DNA of 64,000 nucleotides from Clusia tigrina (lineage: Eukaryota > Arthropoda > Insecta > Diptera > Clusiidae), in contig OV050033.1 of the NCBI GenBank assembly GCA_920105625.2, forward strand, positions 5,002,001 through 5,066,000. The letters are read 5' to 3'. Each line of letters starts with the position of its first letter. The stretch's first letter is position 1. Shown here piece by piece: positions 36,278 through 49,200 of this stretch. The position numbers were made by a program, and so were the translations under genes. The notes under the pieces were generated by a model. That model searched no databases and was not told the DNA's origin. It saw only the letters and a list, made by a program, of their open reading frames with translations.

Positions 36278-37974
36278 TCTCTAAAAAAAATACGAAAAAA
36301 ACTTGCAAGCATGTCACTCTAAAATCCTGGATGGATATTTATGGTGCAAAAGTTACCCTTCGTTGTTCTTGTAAAACCAACCACAAATAGCCGTGTTTCT
36401 TCTGCGTTAATTCTTTGTTTTTGTACTTGCCTCGCACCTTTGTGAAATGGTAAATGAAAATAGCAGCAGTTCAACTTTCAGCTACTTCCGCGCTAAAAGC
36501 CAAACAATGTTAGTCCATTGCGCTGCTTCTGCTTTTCCACACTTTTCACTCAGTGCAAGTTAAAGCTCATCAAGAGTTGCTCCTTGACTGAACAATAGCA
36601 AGGACTGATGAAGAAATGAGTGGCAGTTCATAGAGCAGAACAAGCGCAGAGGCAGTACATTCTTATTATGCGTAATGCGGAAAACTTCCTTGAAAAAATT
36701 ACACAATTTAAAAGAATATTTCACCACGCAACTGGTACAGTGCTTCCTTTGTTCCTAGGCTCAAAGTTGTCCCCACCAGTTACTCAAATCTTTTAAAACT
36801 CTTCTATAGTCAATTCAAGCAATTGGCGCTTAAATTACAGAATTAACGGAAGTAACGTTCCTACAGCAAGGTGTCAATTTTTTATCCCATCCCACCCACA
36901 CATTGCCTCAGAGCATCAGATCCACTCTGGCACTCCTGGCAAATCACTGCCACCTTAAAGTGCCTGCAATATTTATATAGAAGAAGGAAATCAGAAAACA
37001 CTTCGCTCGTTATTACAACCGAAAGTCGAGCATTAAAAATTAACCAATTGTCAACAAATTTCCACATGCCTACTTCCGTCGCAACCACTCTGAACTCCAA
37101 CTTTGCACCTTGCACCTTGCCCTGTGACGCACACACCCGAGCCTTTCTTGAAGTGCTGCCGCTCTACTAAATGGAACGAATTTGTGCAAAATTGCTTTTG
37201 TTATGTTTTCATAATAAATTCATAAATTCGATTTAGTATTCACATGCCTCAATCCTAGTGGCAGCAGCACACATTCTCCTATTCCCCCCTCTCGCCTTTG
37301 GCCCTTTGTACTACGACAGCAGGCAGCACACTCCTGAGCAGATTCATTCCATTTCTCGCTTCCATTGCCGTTTCCATTTCCATTTTCGTATATTTTCGTT
37401 GACTGTTGTTGACTTTCTGAAATTGTTATTTATTATTACGTTCACGAAAGTAACACAGAAAGGTATAAAAATTTCATTCTGCACCCCTGCAATAAACAAA
37501 AATAAAGGCACGAATAACACACCTGCCCGCGACCTAGTGTCGGCATATGCGACCATCAAACAGTGCTACGGAAATAGAGAAACTAATATTGAAGCTGGAT
37601 TTCTTGATAAACAGATTTGTATGTTCGTCCTGCTTGGTTTAGTGTGGCCAAATCTAAGCAGAAGAATATTTGGCTCGTCCAATTCCCAGTCAGGACCACC
37701 AACAAAGATATGTCAAATCGCTTTTGATCTAAAATATTGAGTTGTATAATAATAGTTATATCCTATAGTTCCGCGGGGGAGCAGCGGGCCACACACTCAT
37801 ATATTCGGCATACTAGAATCCTCACTTTATCTCCCTCTTTACCCTGAAACTCCTTTTAACGTCCTTAACCCACACTTCTAGCGAGCTCCTCTACAGTCAC
37901 ATTTGTACTTAAGTAATATTTGTATGATGGTTGTTGTTATTTTCTGTGTCTGGGACTAAGACTATCGATTTGTT
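36278..37974. other. single-copy block
   Basis: A 160-codon plus-strand frame at 37258-37740 has no domain and no splice context, and begins without a clear ATG. No gene is called. Confidence 0.45.
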
Positions 37975-38455
37975 TATTGTACATGTTTATGTCACTAGGT
38001 TCCACAATTCCATCGATGTCTAGGCCAAAACATATGAGGTTTCTGTTTGTTGATGATCTGTTTATTGGGGATTTTAATGTCACTAAGGTCCATGATGTCT
38101 ATATCTCTGGCTTAAGCGAAAACAGTCGATGCTTACAGATGTCTGTGTTTGTTGATGATCTGCTTCTTGTGGATTTTTATCTCACTATAATTCCATCGAT
38201 GTCTATATCTCTTTCATAAGCGAAAACATTCGATGTTTACATATGTCTCTATTTGTTGATGAACTGTTTCTTGTGGATTTTTATGTCACTACGTTCTATA
38301 ATTCCACCGATGTCTATATCTCTGGCTTAAGTGAAAACATACCAGGTTTACAGATGTCTCTGTTTATTGATGATCTGTTTATTGTGGATTTTTATGCCAC
38401 TATGGTCCATAATTCCACAGATATCTTTGGTTTAGTTGAAAGCACATGAGTTTTG
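37975..38455 (+). repeat. ~102-111-bp tandem repeat, ~4.5 copies
   Basis: gtttgttgatgatctg or variants recur at 38045, 38147, 38251 and 38362, each followed by gtggatttttatgtcact, attcca.cgatgtctata and gcgaaaaca-like segments. Most unit lengths keep frame, so frames 37920-38219 and 38243-38449 read a repeated peptide (FVDDLF.VDFYVT ... YISGLSEN). The array abuts the LINE 3' end at 38456. Confidence 0.92.
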
Positions 38456-38580
38456 TAGATGTCCTGGGTATTAACAGAAGTCCTCTTATGCAACTGGACC
38501 TACATTAGATGCAAGTGGTCCAAGAACGAGTTCTTCTATATACCTCGTGCGTATCCCCACTCAAGCTAACCTAACCTAAC
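38456..38580 (+). mobile_element. probable LINE 3' end
   Basis: The segment ends ctaacctaacctaac at ~38564-38580, similar to the 3' end of the 59.3-kb LINE (acctaaacctatcctaacc). It has the short G/T/C-mixed 3' UTR style of these elements. No coding part is visible, so the call rests on the 3' terminus only. Confidence 0.45.
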
Positions 38581-39854
38581 ATATGCTTCCTTCTTTTCAT
38601 CTCGTCTTTGCTTTAGTTCTGTCCACTGATTGCTTCAACCCCTTTCCTTATTATTGGAATTTAGACTATCGAAGCACTTCTTTCTTCCCGAGTTACTTTT
38701 ATTTTGATATCGACATAGAAATTAGAGGAAGATCTCAGCTTTTTGTTTCTCATTATTCTCCAAATCCTGTAAATTAAGTTGTCTGCACCTCATGTAACTG
38801 AACAAAGCATTAATTTTATGTTAGTGTACCTCGTATCATTGAGAATTTAGACATCTACAGAGCCTGGTAGACAGTACATGGATGATTTATTCGAGGCTTG
38901 TGTAGGTGGAAACCAAGAACTACTGTTATAATCCTCCCCATTTAAGTTAAAAATATAAATTTCTTAAAGGACTAGCTGTATGTGAACACACCAGGATAAT
39001 CAAGAAACTCAAGGAAAATATAGTAATCTATGAACTGATAAATGGATAGAAGATCATAAGCATTCTCTGGAACTCATCATACCTACTCTTTCGCTATAAA
39101 TTATATTGCTTAATGGTAGATGTGAGACATCCTTTTTGTGCAGAGTAGAATGAATCTACGAAGGCAATGTAAACAGCTGTAAACAAAATGTTCTCTTTTG
39201 TGACTGCTTCAGTGTGACCTTCTCTGCGTCGTTTATTGCTCAATTCTCTATAATTTGTATATTTTGATAGACTTTCTTCTTTGTAGGCACACAGAGGCGT
39301 TCAAATTAAATACAAACACATTCAAAATATAAATTTTTATTAACATTCAAGTACTCCAATAAATAATTGAAAGCTTGATGAGCACTTGCAGTTTATTTAG
39401 AAATTATGAGTTATTCTGCTACTTCAAGCAGGATTAAAGATTTATATATCACTTGTGTAAAGAGGCTGCAGTTTGGTTTGGAATTTGAACAAGTTACTTT
39501 GGGCCCAGACAAAAGGAGGTAACAGTAAATATTGGTTTAACAATCCTACTGAAGAAAATTTGTAGAATTGAACTTGTTAACTATGAGAGGAGCCTAGGTT
39601 CATTTTTGGTGGTATGTTGATGAGCTCGACGTGATAAAACGATGATATCTTCCAATTGGCTCGTCCAAAACTAACGAGGTAAGATTCATAAACATTGCAT
39701 GGTACCCTCTTTATAGTATACTGTGTCTATATGTCATTCATAACTAAACACGAATAACTGATAAGATGATATTAAAAGGTCTTCAGTGGTATATCATTAA
39801 TGAAATGTTATTAGCAAAAGGCCAAGAAGCCAAGAGGCCATGAGTTCAAGAAGC
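38581..39854. other. single-copy block
   Basis: No feature recognised. Confidence 0.5.
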
Positions 39855-39960
39855 CAACAAATCATAAATAGCAGTTACACATACAACAAGTCACAAACAA
39901 CTAATCACAAATAACAATCAATAAACAACAAGTCATAAACATGGATTCATAAAGGACCAC
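39855..39960. repeat. degenerate array related to the 45.2-kb repeat
   Basis: Loosely repeated aagtca(t/c)aaacaac and atcataaatagc motifs occur here. The same motifs build the array at 45218-46054, so this may be a small outlying patch of that satellite. Confidence 0.55.
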
Positions 39961-42900
39961 TGTTTTACAATAATGAACTTAAGTCTAGAATGTGTGGAAA
40001 TGACCTCAAAGCAGCGGAAATAAATAGAGCGTAAAGTGACTCGTGAGTGCAATTGTGACCTGGAAGCAGCAGCAACAAGATTATGTACACTGAAAATAAA
40101 TTGAATGAAACTGAATTGCTCTTGAATGAAGCTACCTCAATTGAAGACAAAGTATCAAACCAGTGTTCTTTTAGTTCACCAAATCTTTTCGTTCACCCAA
40201 ACCAGACTGTTAGCAGCACTACAATGAAATTGTCTGCATATCCTTCTAGGCTTCCTTGCATAGGCTTCTTGTAATTATCTTCATTAATGGACCATCACTT
40301 ACTCCTAGCAACATCGCATATTATTAAACAAACAACAAAAAAAGGAAGTCACTTATGAAATATGATCTTAAAGAAACTTATTCGAATGTAAATTAGCAGC
40401 CAGGCAAAGTTCGGAAAATGCTTAGACTAATGCATATTTATGTTCAAAGTTTTGGGTGAATTGTTTTTGAAATTAGTTTTTTAATTATTCGCCTCCCCTG
40501 CCCTCTCAAGTACCCCTCGTCATAAATCTAAGAATGCTCACAAGAAGCAAAGCAAAAATGCAAATGCAAAGAAAACTTTCCAAAGGTGAACACAGCGCCG
40601 AAGAAGGTAAATTTTGTGTGAGCTGGAAAGCATCCTTAATGGCCTTAGTTTAAAATTAAATGAAATCAAGAGTTTAACACTGTGCAGCAATAAAAAACCC
40701 AATTAAATTGAATTTGACTGGTAAGTAAAGCTTATAAAGGTAATTAAAGTTACGCATACGCCTAGTAGGGTTGATAATTATTCTGTACCATCTTTTTATG
40801 TGAGCCTGCGAAAAGTTTTGTGTTTAATTTTGAGCTCCAAAATGCAACGCCAAGTACACCATCTCCTAGTACAACATAAAATGTAAAACCATACTCATTC
40901 GCATATTTAAAATTATCTTAATTCATGTGGCAAATCCTGCATTGACACACTTCAACGTCGCTGCTCAATACCGAAAGCTTATCAAAGTGAAAGCGGGCAC
41001 AGAAAAGCGCAACCGAATCGCGCCGAAATGGCCGCCGGAGCGAATTATCTGATTACGAGATATTAAATCACATTCCATGGCATGACAGGAACCCGTCCAA
41101 TCGCGTGGGAGGAGGGCGGTGGGTGCATACTTTACATATTGTGTAAATGCTCATTTTCTGGCTTTCTTATTCAAGGACTAGTTTGGCATTTTCCAATGAA
41201 ATTCATGCAATTTTTTTAGCATATCTTCGGCATTATGCAGAAACTGCAATATCGCATTATTGACAATATCCGCAAAATTGACAGTTTGGTTTGCTTTTCG
41301 TTTCTTTGCCGCTGGCCTCCTTCTTATGCCGCTTCAAAGTACGCTTTATCAGAACTATTTCGAAAGGCATCGACATGTTTTGGTTAGCAGTGCTTTTTCA
41401 CCACGAAATTTCCAATGCTGAAAGAGGCACAAATCCTTGCAATGAGGATTCCTTTGAATGGCAAAATTAAAGGCCTATAGAAGGAGTATATTGAAAATTT
41501 TCAACTAGGATTATAGCTGCGCATACTAAGTTATTTAGTTTGAAGGCATCTTCATACGATTTGGTTACGTACACGACAAAAAGTGTTGAAGACATCCTCT
41601 AGTACGCTCAGAAGTATGGCAGAAGAATCCTGAAAATTCAATTTGTGACAAATTTCATATTTCTTATTTGATTCATTCATTCAGGATACTCCAAATAAAG
41701 TTTTTATAAGTGATCACATATTTTTCTTTTTATTTCCTCACTCTGCATTCGATAGTACTCATAATGCAGCCGGCCTCTGAACACATCCTCAGCTAAATTC
41801 CTCCACATCTTCACATACAAAATTGCTATTCCCCCAAATTTTAATTCCGCCGGAGTAATACAACTTTAATTCCAAGTTTTGTAAACACTTTCAATATTAA
41901 AACAGGCACAATTTCCATTTGCAAACAGGCAACAATAACTGAAATTGGTTTTTTTCCCCAAAACCTTGTTTCAAATCCGAGATAAGCGGACGTGCTCATT
42001 CATGGCTATTGTCAATAAACCGAAAATGCAATATTGCACTTGTACTCGAGCAATCCCCGGCATTTAATGGTGCTGCAAAATAACTCCGAGTAACGAGTAC
42101 TGCGGCTCAACCGGCCAGCAAATCCGACACCAGCACAACTGTGCACTTCAATCAGGGCTATTTACACAGTTCCCTTTTAAATAAGCTAACAAATTTTGCC
42201 TGCCAGAGTGAACGTTCCGCTCCAGCCGCCACTTGTCCCAGCCACTCGCATTCCTATCGCTTTGCCACCCAAAGTTTTGTTGATTCATTTGTGCCTTTTG
42301 CAGTTTGTGTTTGACTGCATGGCCGAAAGTAAACCAATGCAAACTGTAAATGGATGTGCAGTTCGGTTGTAGCTCTCCATAACGGCATCTCACAATGCTG
42401 CTTTAATGTCCTTTTTCATTTTCATATTGGTTGGTCGGTCGGTCGGTGGGCAAACGTCGGAGTTTCTGCGGCGGCCAGAATTGTTGGCAATAAAATTGCA
42501 TTATTTAGGCAGAGAATGATGCTAATATTACTTTCTACACAAATTACACTTGTCTTGTGTACAACTACAACTAGCTTAGAGTGGAGGCGTTGGAATTGTG
42601 CCTTTCACAGACTCCCACGCACACACCGACTCTCTCCAAGAGCCTCATTTGTTTTGCTGCATTTGTTTGTGTTGGCGTTTGAAGTATACTTTTAGGTGCT
42701 GTCTTTCTTAGCAATTTCCATATCCGTGCATGTGTGCTGTAGTCCTACTTTATTTTAGTGCCTGTTATTGCCGTTATTATCCTTGCATAAATTTGCGAAA
42801 AGTATGCTATGATAACTTTGCATTTTCTTTTAAGTGTGGCTCCGAGTTTTGACAATAAATTTACAAGGAAGACTTCTTTTGGGAGTTTACAATTGAAACA

Positions 42901-45217
42901 CTTGTTAAGGTAGACTCACTTAGAGAAAGATGCTGAATTGTTTTAACGCCGACATAGGAAATAGGAGCTGCTCTGTGTGCAATGTAAGTGGTGGTACAAT
43001 TTGAGTGCAAGAAGGCGCATTCCAAAAGCAATATCACAAATGTAAGTAAAGGTTATAAACAGAAGATGTGGAATAGGAAGTCCCTCTCTTTTGTAACTTT
43101 GTGATATAGAACTGCATTTCAGAAATGTGCCCAGCAGCATGAGTTTCATTTGATACTCCCACTGTTCTCTTGTTACAGATCAGACGGTGATTTGATTGAA
43201 AATTAACTGGCTGGAACAGAGGTCAATCGATTATGTAACGTAGTTGTGATTACAAGATCCCAACGACTGAACAAATATTATTTTCTTTGGTGGTTATTTT
43301 CTTACCTTTCAGTGCCTTTTCTCCACTTGGAAGGATTCAGTGTATAGATCGAAAGTTGGTATCTTACGCTGTCGATTTACACTCTTTAAATTTCTTCAAA
43401 ATATCCTTCAACTAGTAGTCTCTTCTTCCGCTTCTCTCATCTACCTCAATATGATTTTCCTCCTCATTTTTTTAACTTGACTCATACCAACACCCAAGGA
43501 TACGCTAATCACCTGGCATAACAGCCTATTTTCCTCCTTAGTCAATAGGCAAACGGTAGCAGCATTTGATTCAGTAACCAGAGTCACAGATAACCTTCAC
43601 GAGTCTCGTCATCATAAGTGCTGCTGCCGCGCTGAAATTCTCTGGTGCCAATTTCACACAGTTCAAGAACACTTTTTCATTGACAGCAGGTTGGATTCGT
43701 TAGTGGCATTGAGGTGCTGCTAATTGCAGTTTCCCATCGTACCAAATGATGAGTGGAAAAACACTATTTAAAGTTTAAAATTTTCCGTTTTGTACTTGCC
43801 ATGTACTCTTGCAAGTTGCAGTACATCCACACAGGTGATCCTTTCTTCCGCTCTGTGAGCAGTGTTTATGAATTTCAAGTTTGTAGTCCCACTTTATAAA
43901 CAATTTTATGGTTGATAGAAACATTGCAGAGTGAACTTTGTGTCTACCTTAGTGAAAGGCAGTTGCTTCCTTAGTGAATGACAATCAAATCTTACAACCA
44001 GGACCATGATTGATTTATGAAAGATCACCACCAATTTCCATTTAAGTCTTCTACCATTAGTCCTGGTAAAAATTATCGAGTATACCGCAATTTATTTGAA
44101 TGCCTCACACTATACAAGTGCCATTATATATCAATAAATAGAAGGAATGACAGGTTGAATGCGATAATAATGCATCAACGTCATAACAAACACAGAGAAA
44201 CACCATTAAAACCCGCGCATACACACACACACGCACACAAATGCGAGCACAATGAATGTGCGCATTATGAGAATAAACATTCACGGCTGCATTTGTTGGA
44301 TTTTCAGCAGAAACGCACACAAACACACACTCGACAAATGCATAACATAATTTGCGAAATTTGTATGCGCCAAGTCCTTTCACTGCAAATCCCACCCAGA
44401 TAAGGCTCCGCATTGTTGTAGGAAATCTTTGAACGGCTTTTCATACCAGCGTTGCACGTACGAGTATTTCTAACACACACACACACCCATAAATACACTC
44501 TAGCGAACATCGGTTGCATATAATTTGAAAATGAAATTGCTTTCGCCTGTGTTACTGACAGATTTTTTCCGCCTTTGCCATATGCAGAACTTGGCATTCG
44601 GGCTGCTTGTTGAGCGCTGCCGCATCCGAAGCCGTCATGGAAAAGTGAAATTTTAGTTTTCCCAGCCTCACTGTGACAATGAAAAAATAATCATTTTTTC
44701 AGTGAAATGAAATGAAAAGGTTTGTCAAACCGCTCCTTTCAAGAAATATGCAATGGGTGTGCTGAAATCACTCATTGGAGCTGTTCATGAATATCCAAAG
44801 GCAACTCGAACACTCGCACTGGCAAGCGCTCCTATTGACTTTCGAGGTTCCTGCTTTGACTTGCAAATGTGTGCGATTTTAAACAAAGAATTTGCATGAA
44901 TCGATAGCCAGCAGATACATTTCGCAGCCATAGAGGGAAATGCTTGACTTAGAACAAGGTTGGGTTAAATAAATGTGACTGTTCAAGAGGGAAGGCTCAA
45001 TTAGACAAATTCAGTCCAATGTGGAGCGATTGATTGCAACTTTGGTTGCCATTAGCCAAGTCCTCTAAATCGTTCGAACAGTGTGTGCTCAATTGTACTG
45101 TGACGAAATAGTATTTTCGTAATTCATAAACTATTCGTAAAAATATAAAAGAATATCTATTAAAAGGACACTTATAAGCAGTCTTTAATGAAAAGTCTTG
45201 AATGAAAATAATATAAA
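39961..45217. other. long single-copy block
   Basis: About 5 kb without any tandem array or transposon I can recognise, apart from CA runs at 44220-44240 and 44470-44486. Frames of up to 128 codons (44017-44403) overlap opposite-strand frames and contain the CA run. I find no supportable exon. Confidence 0.5.
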
Positions 45218-46054
45218 TAACGGGTTATATGCACACTCAAGTCATAAATAACCTGTCATAAATACACTAAAGTCATAAATAGCAAGTCATATATTTACTC
45301 AAGTCATAAATAACCAGTCATATATACAGTCAAGTCATAAATAACAATCATATACTCACTCAAGTTGCAAATAACCAGTCATATACACACTCAAGTCATA
45401 AATAACCAGTCATATATACAGTCAAGTCATAAATAACCAGTCATTTATACACTGAAGTCATAAATAACAATCATATAGTCACTCAAGTCAGAAATAGCAA
45501 GTCATCTAAACACTCAGGTCATAAATAGCAAGCCATATAAACACTGAAGTCATAAATAACAAGTCATATATTTACTCACGTCATAAATAACAAGTCACTC
45601 AAGTCTTAAACAACAAGTTATAATCTCACTGAAGTCTTAAATGACAAGTCATATACTCACTTAAGTCATAAATAGCAAGTCAGATAATTACTCAAGTCAT
45701 AAATAACCAGTCATATATACAGTCAAGTCATAAATAACCAGTCATATATACACTGAAGTCATAAATAACAATCATATAGTCACTCAAGTCATAAATAGCA
45801 AGTCATATAAACACTCAGGTCATAAATAGCAAGTCATATAAACACTGAAGTCATAAATAACAAGTCATATATTTACTCAAGTCATAAATAACAAGTCACT
45901 CAAGTCTTAAACAACAAGTTATAATCCCAGTCAAGTCTTAAATAACAAGACATATATTCACTTAAGTCATAAACAGCAAGTCATATACTTACTCAAGTCA
46001 TAAATAACATGTCATATACTCATTCAAGTCTTAAATAACAGGTAATATACTCCT
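45218..46054. repeat. ~31-bp satellite with a 301-bp higher-order repeat
   Basis: The monomer is close to aagtcataaataacaagtca plus ~11 bp of tatatactcac, about 26 copies. Monomer variants (ccagtca, acaatca, tagcaag, cttaaacaac) recur in the same order 301 bp apart: caagtcactcaagtcttaaa is at 45591 and 45892, and the preceding ~200 bp also match. So a block of nine to ten monomers was duplicated as a unit. Confidence 0.95.
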
Positions 46055-47479
46055 CCAACTTACAAACATTTTTTACTCAATTTCTTAGCTGCTCCCCTCT
46101 ATTCAGCGGAGGGTTCCAGCCTTAATCTTCTGAACACTATTACTTTATTCGTCATACTGTCCACAGTATCAGAGCCATTTACTTTTAGTTTTGATTCGAG
46201 TACTCTTGTGTTACACTCCATTTACTGTCCTGAAAGCAGCAAGGATACGACTAAGCACATAATACACGGTAACTTGCAATAAATGAAATCCGCATACAAC
46301 AATTTAGCTATGAACTTGTCAACGTCAATAGACGATTCAATTTCGTACGTTTATTTTTATTGATTTCAAAAAGACTCTAAGTCCTGTTTGCTTTTCAGTA
46401 TGCCGAATGTCCTTCTTAACTCTTTCAGTTCAATAATTTTGCTCTGTTCTGTTTGTGTGCACTGTTTGTTGGTGTGCAAGAACTGAAAGGCACTCCCAGT
46501 GCACTTTTTGTCACTCTCTCCCTCTGAGTTGACATAAAACTTCGCAAGAGCGTGGAAGAGTGACACAACAGGTGAATGTTCTTTTTTCAGTGCTCTTTGA
46601 AGGATGTGCTCTGTACGCGTGTTTGCGTTTCTAGTGCCCAGTGAGGAAAATCAGATTGAATTGTGTGACAAGGCTTGATAGTCTTTGTATTGAAAATTGT
46701 CAAGGAAATACTGCTTTTAAGCGGTCCGAGCGTATATTAACAATATACTACATTCCTGTATATCCTGCCGAAACTCTTTTCTTTTATTAAGCTAATATTT
46801 ATTTATTTATTTATGAAATTTAAATATACTCGTAGTTCGTAATAGTTCGAATTTGTGAGCAAATTTAGAATCCAAAGGAACTTATTCTTACACCTGAAAT
46901 ACTCTCTTTAAAGATATATGGAGAATGGGCCTATTCTTAAGATACGTTCCTTTCAGGAAAATTTCCAGCTATGTCCACTGAGCAATCCCCAAAGTTCCTA
47001 CTACCAGGATAGCAAAGTTCAAAGTTTTTACGGCAGCCAGACATTCGGAAGCCAACCAGACATTTCATAGGTATCAACACTGGATTGTATGATATTCATA
47101 ATAAGCCCCGATACAAACTTTTCTGGTGTTCCAATTCCTACCAAATAAGGAGGGAATATAGTTGGCTGAAAATATGTTTCTATCTATTTGTATCTTTGGC
47201 GAAAATGAGCCTTCCTTGCACTTTGATTTTCCTACAGGGAATTTTTCGTACTCGTACATATGCGTTTGTTTGCTTGTTGGTTGTTTACCTGCGTGCGAGT
47301 TGTTTCATGTGTGTACTTTTGAGGATGTGGGTGTAGGTGGAGTGAGCTGAACTATGGTTCCAGTGGCATAATGACTCAAAAAACTGTTATTCAGTTTTGT
47401 ATAATTCCTACTTTTTTGATGCGAGTGCTTTCCATATAAAAATTGAATTTTGTATTGTGTGTTCCTTATACAATCTTTC
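46055..47479. other. single-copy block
   Basis: No gene or element recognised. Overlapping frames at 47085-47350 on the plus strand lack domains. Confidence 0.5.
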
Positions 47480-49200
47480 CAATCCTCATCTGAAGTTGAA
47501 ATCGTAGGTCGCCTTAGTTAAGCTTATTACAGTGAATCGAGTTTATTCATTTACTAATCAAATGATGCATATTCACAGTCATAGGGTAGTAGACTCAATA
47601 TGTCCGATTGATTGCTGAAGAAGGTGTCCAATGAAATTCTATTGGAAATCATATAATTTACAATAATCAACTGTTTGTACAGTTGTTTAAGTTCCCGAAG
47701 TAGCCGTCTCAGAATTCTCAATTGAAGGCGTTGGAGTTTCTCCCTGTTTGAAGGACACGTGGTACCCCATTAATGAATCCCATATGTCCATATAGGCTTA
47801 ATGATACTGGTATAAATAAGTACCTAGTATTCTAAGGCAAGGTTGGAATGTTTATTAGTAACCAGTTCAAGTATTGGAGCTTCAATTTGATCTGAGCACA
47901 CTTTGAGTCAATGTGTTTAGTCCAAGCTAATCGTCTGTATAACTGGATACCCAGGTACTTTATGTCAGAGCATTGTGGAATGTTTCGAACATTGATGAGA
48001 ATAGAGGAGCAGTTCACCAGGCAAATGCTAAATGGGCACATTTATCTTCATTGACCTTTATCCTCCATTTGTTAATCCATTGTTCAATAGACAGTAAGTG
48101 ACACTGTAGCCAGAGCAATGATCGAAATGACAGCTGTTTGAACTCAGTATGGGGGTATTATTAGCAAAGGTGTATATAGCGGTGTGATCGGATGTTGGCA
48201 TGTCAGCTATAAAGAGCAAATTCAGCAATGGTGTAAGTACTCTGCCTTGAGGAATTCCTGTTTTGATGTCAAAGTAGTTAGAAGTACTATCACCTTGGAT
48301 CCCAATGAATTGTCTGCCTTTAAAGTAGGTTTCAAATTTTATGAAATTTCTTTGGAATCTCTCCTTTAAGCTTATTTAAGTGCCCTTTGTGCCACCTTAT
48401 CAAAGGCCTCCTTAATGTCTAAGAATTCAGCAGAACAGTATCTCTTTTGCTCAAAAAATGAGCTTATAGCTATTACTAAGCGAGGAACTTGTTCCATGCT
48501 TTTCAAGGAAGCCGAACTGGTATTGAGGAATTATATTAAAGACCTGCCGATGAACTATTTTCTGGATGGTTTTAGTTAAGGTTGGCTTTATACTAATAAC
48601 TAATAACACCTATGTTACATCCTTTCCTGGCTTCAAGATCATAATTATTTTGGAAATTTTCCAGCTTTAAGGATAATGCGTAAAATAGAGTTGAACACTG
48701 TGACTAAGCGTGTTATATTAAGTAATTCTTCTACCATGTTTGCTGCTATCTGCTCTATTCCGGCGGCTTTTTAGGAATTAAGTATTTAAGTATCCTTCCT
48801 GGAGGTGTTCAGGCGCTCAATGTTTCCTCTACTCGGAGAGGCTCAAATGATATAACGTGGGAATTTGGACAGAAGACTTTACTCAGGTGATCTGCGAAGG
48901 CAGAGCATTTTTCATCATCGCTTTTAGCCCAAGTGCCATTATCTTGCCCAAGTGGTGACTTATGCTGCACAGGTCCTTTGAACATCCTAACAGCATCGCA
49001 CAATGAGTGCTCATTGTTGTCTTGAGGACTAAAGCTCCAAAATAGTTGTCATGAGGACTCAAGCTTCCAAAATAGTTGTCATATGGACCCAAGCTTCCAA
49101 AATAGTCTGCAATTGCTTGTTTCATGGTGATCACAGCAAACTCTTCGGCACTTTTTTCTCTCAACCGCTGACACCTTCATTAAATGGAGGTCCTGCCATG
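47480..49200 (-). mobile_element. jockey-like non-LTR retrotransposon, ~1.7 kb, dead
   Basis: The minus strand carries, in broken frames from 49200 down, the linker after the endonuclease (WAKSDDEKCSAFADHLSKVF at ~48920), a PKKPPE segment, IIPQYQFGFLEKHGT, and the RT motif A region YCSAEFLDIKEAFDKV at ~48430-48380. GIPQGRVLTPLLNLLFIADM follows at ~48260, then the catalytic box, then IPQCSDIKYLGIQLYRRLAW with TKHIDSK at ~47950. The normal FADD is FANN (48157-48168), so both catalytic aspartates are lost. Many stops and frameshifts confirm it is a pseudo-copy. The 5' endonuclease is missing. The end near 47480 is approximate. Confidence 0.92.
49017..49105. repeat. 30-bp tandem repeat, 3 copies, in the jockey-like ORF
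   Basis: ttgtcatgaggactcaagct-type units start at 49017, 49046 and 49076. The period keeps frame on the minus strand and gives the peptide repeat DNYFGSLSPH. Confidence 0.93.

Noticed and set aside
37258..37740. 160-codon plus-strand frame
   Set aside because: No clear ATG at its start, no domain and no splice signals to support an exon.
45218..46054. CRISPR-like direct repeats
   Set aside because: Monomers are contiguous with no unique spacers and the DNA is clearly eukaryotic; it is a satellite array.
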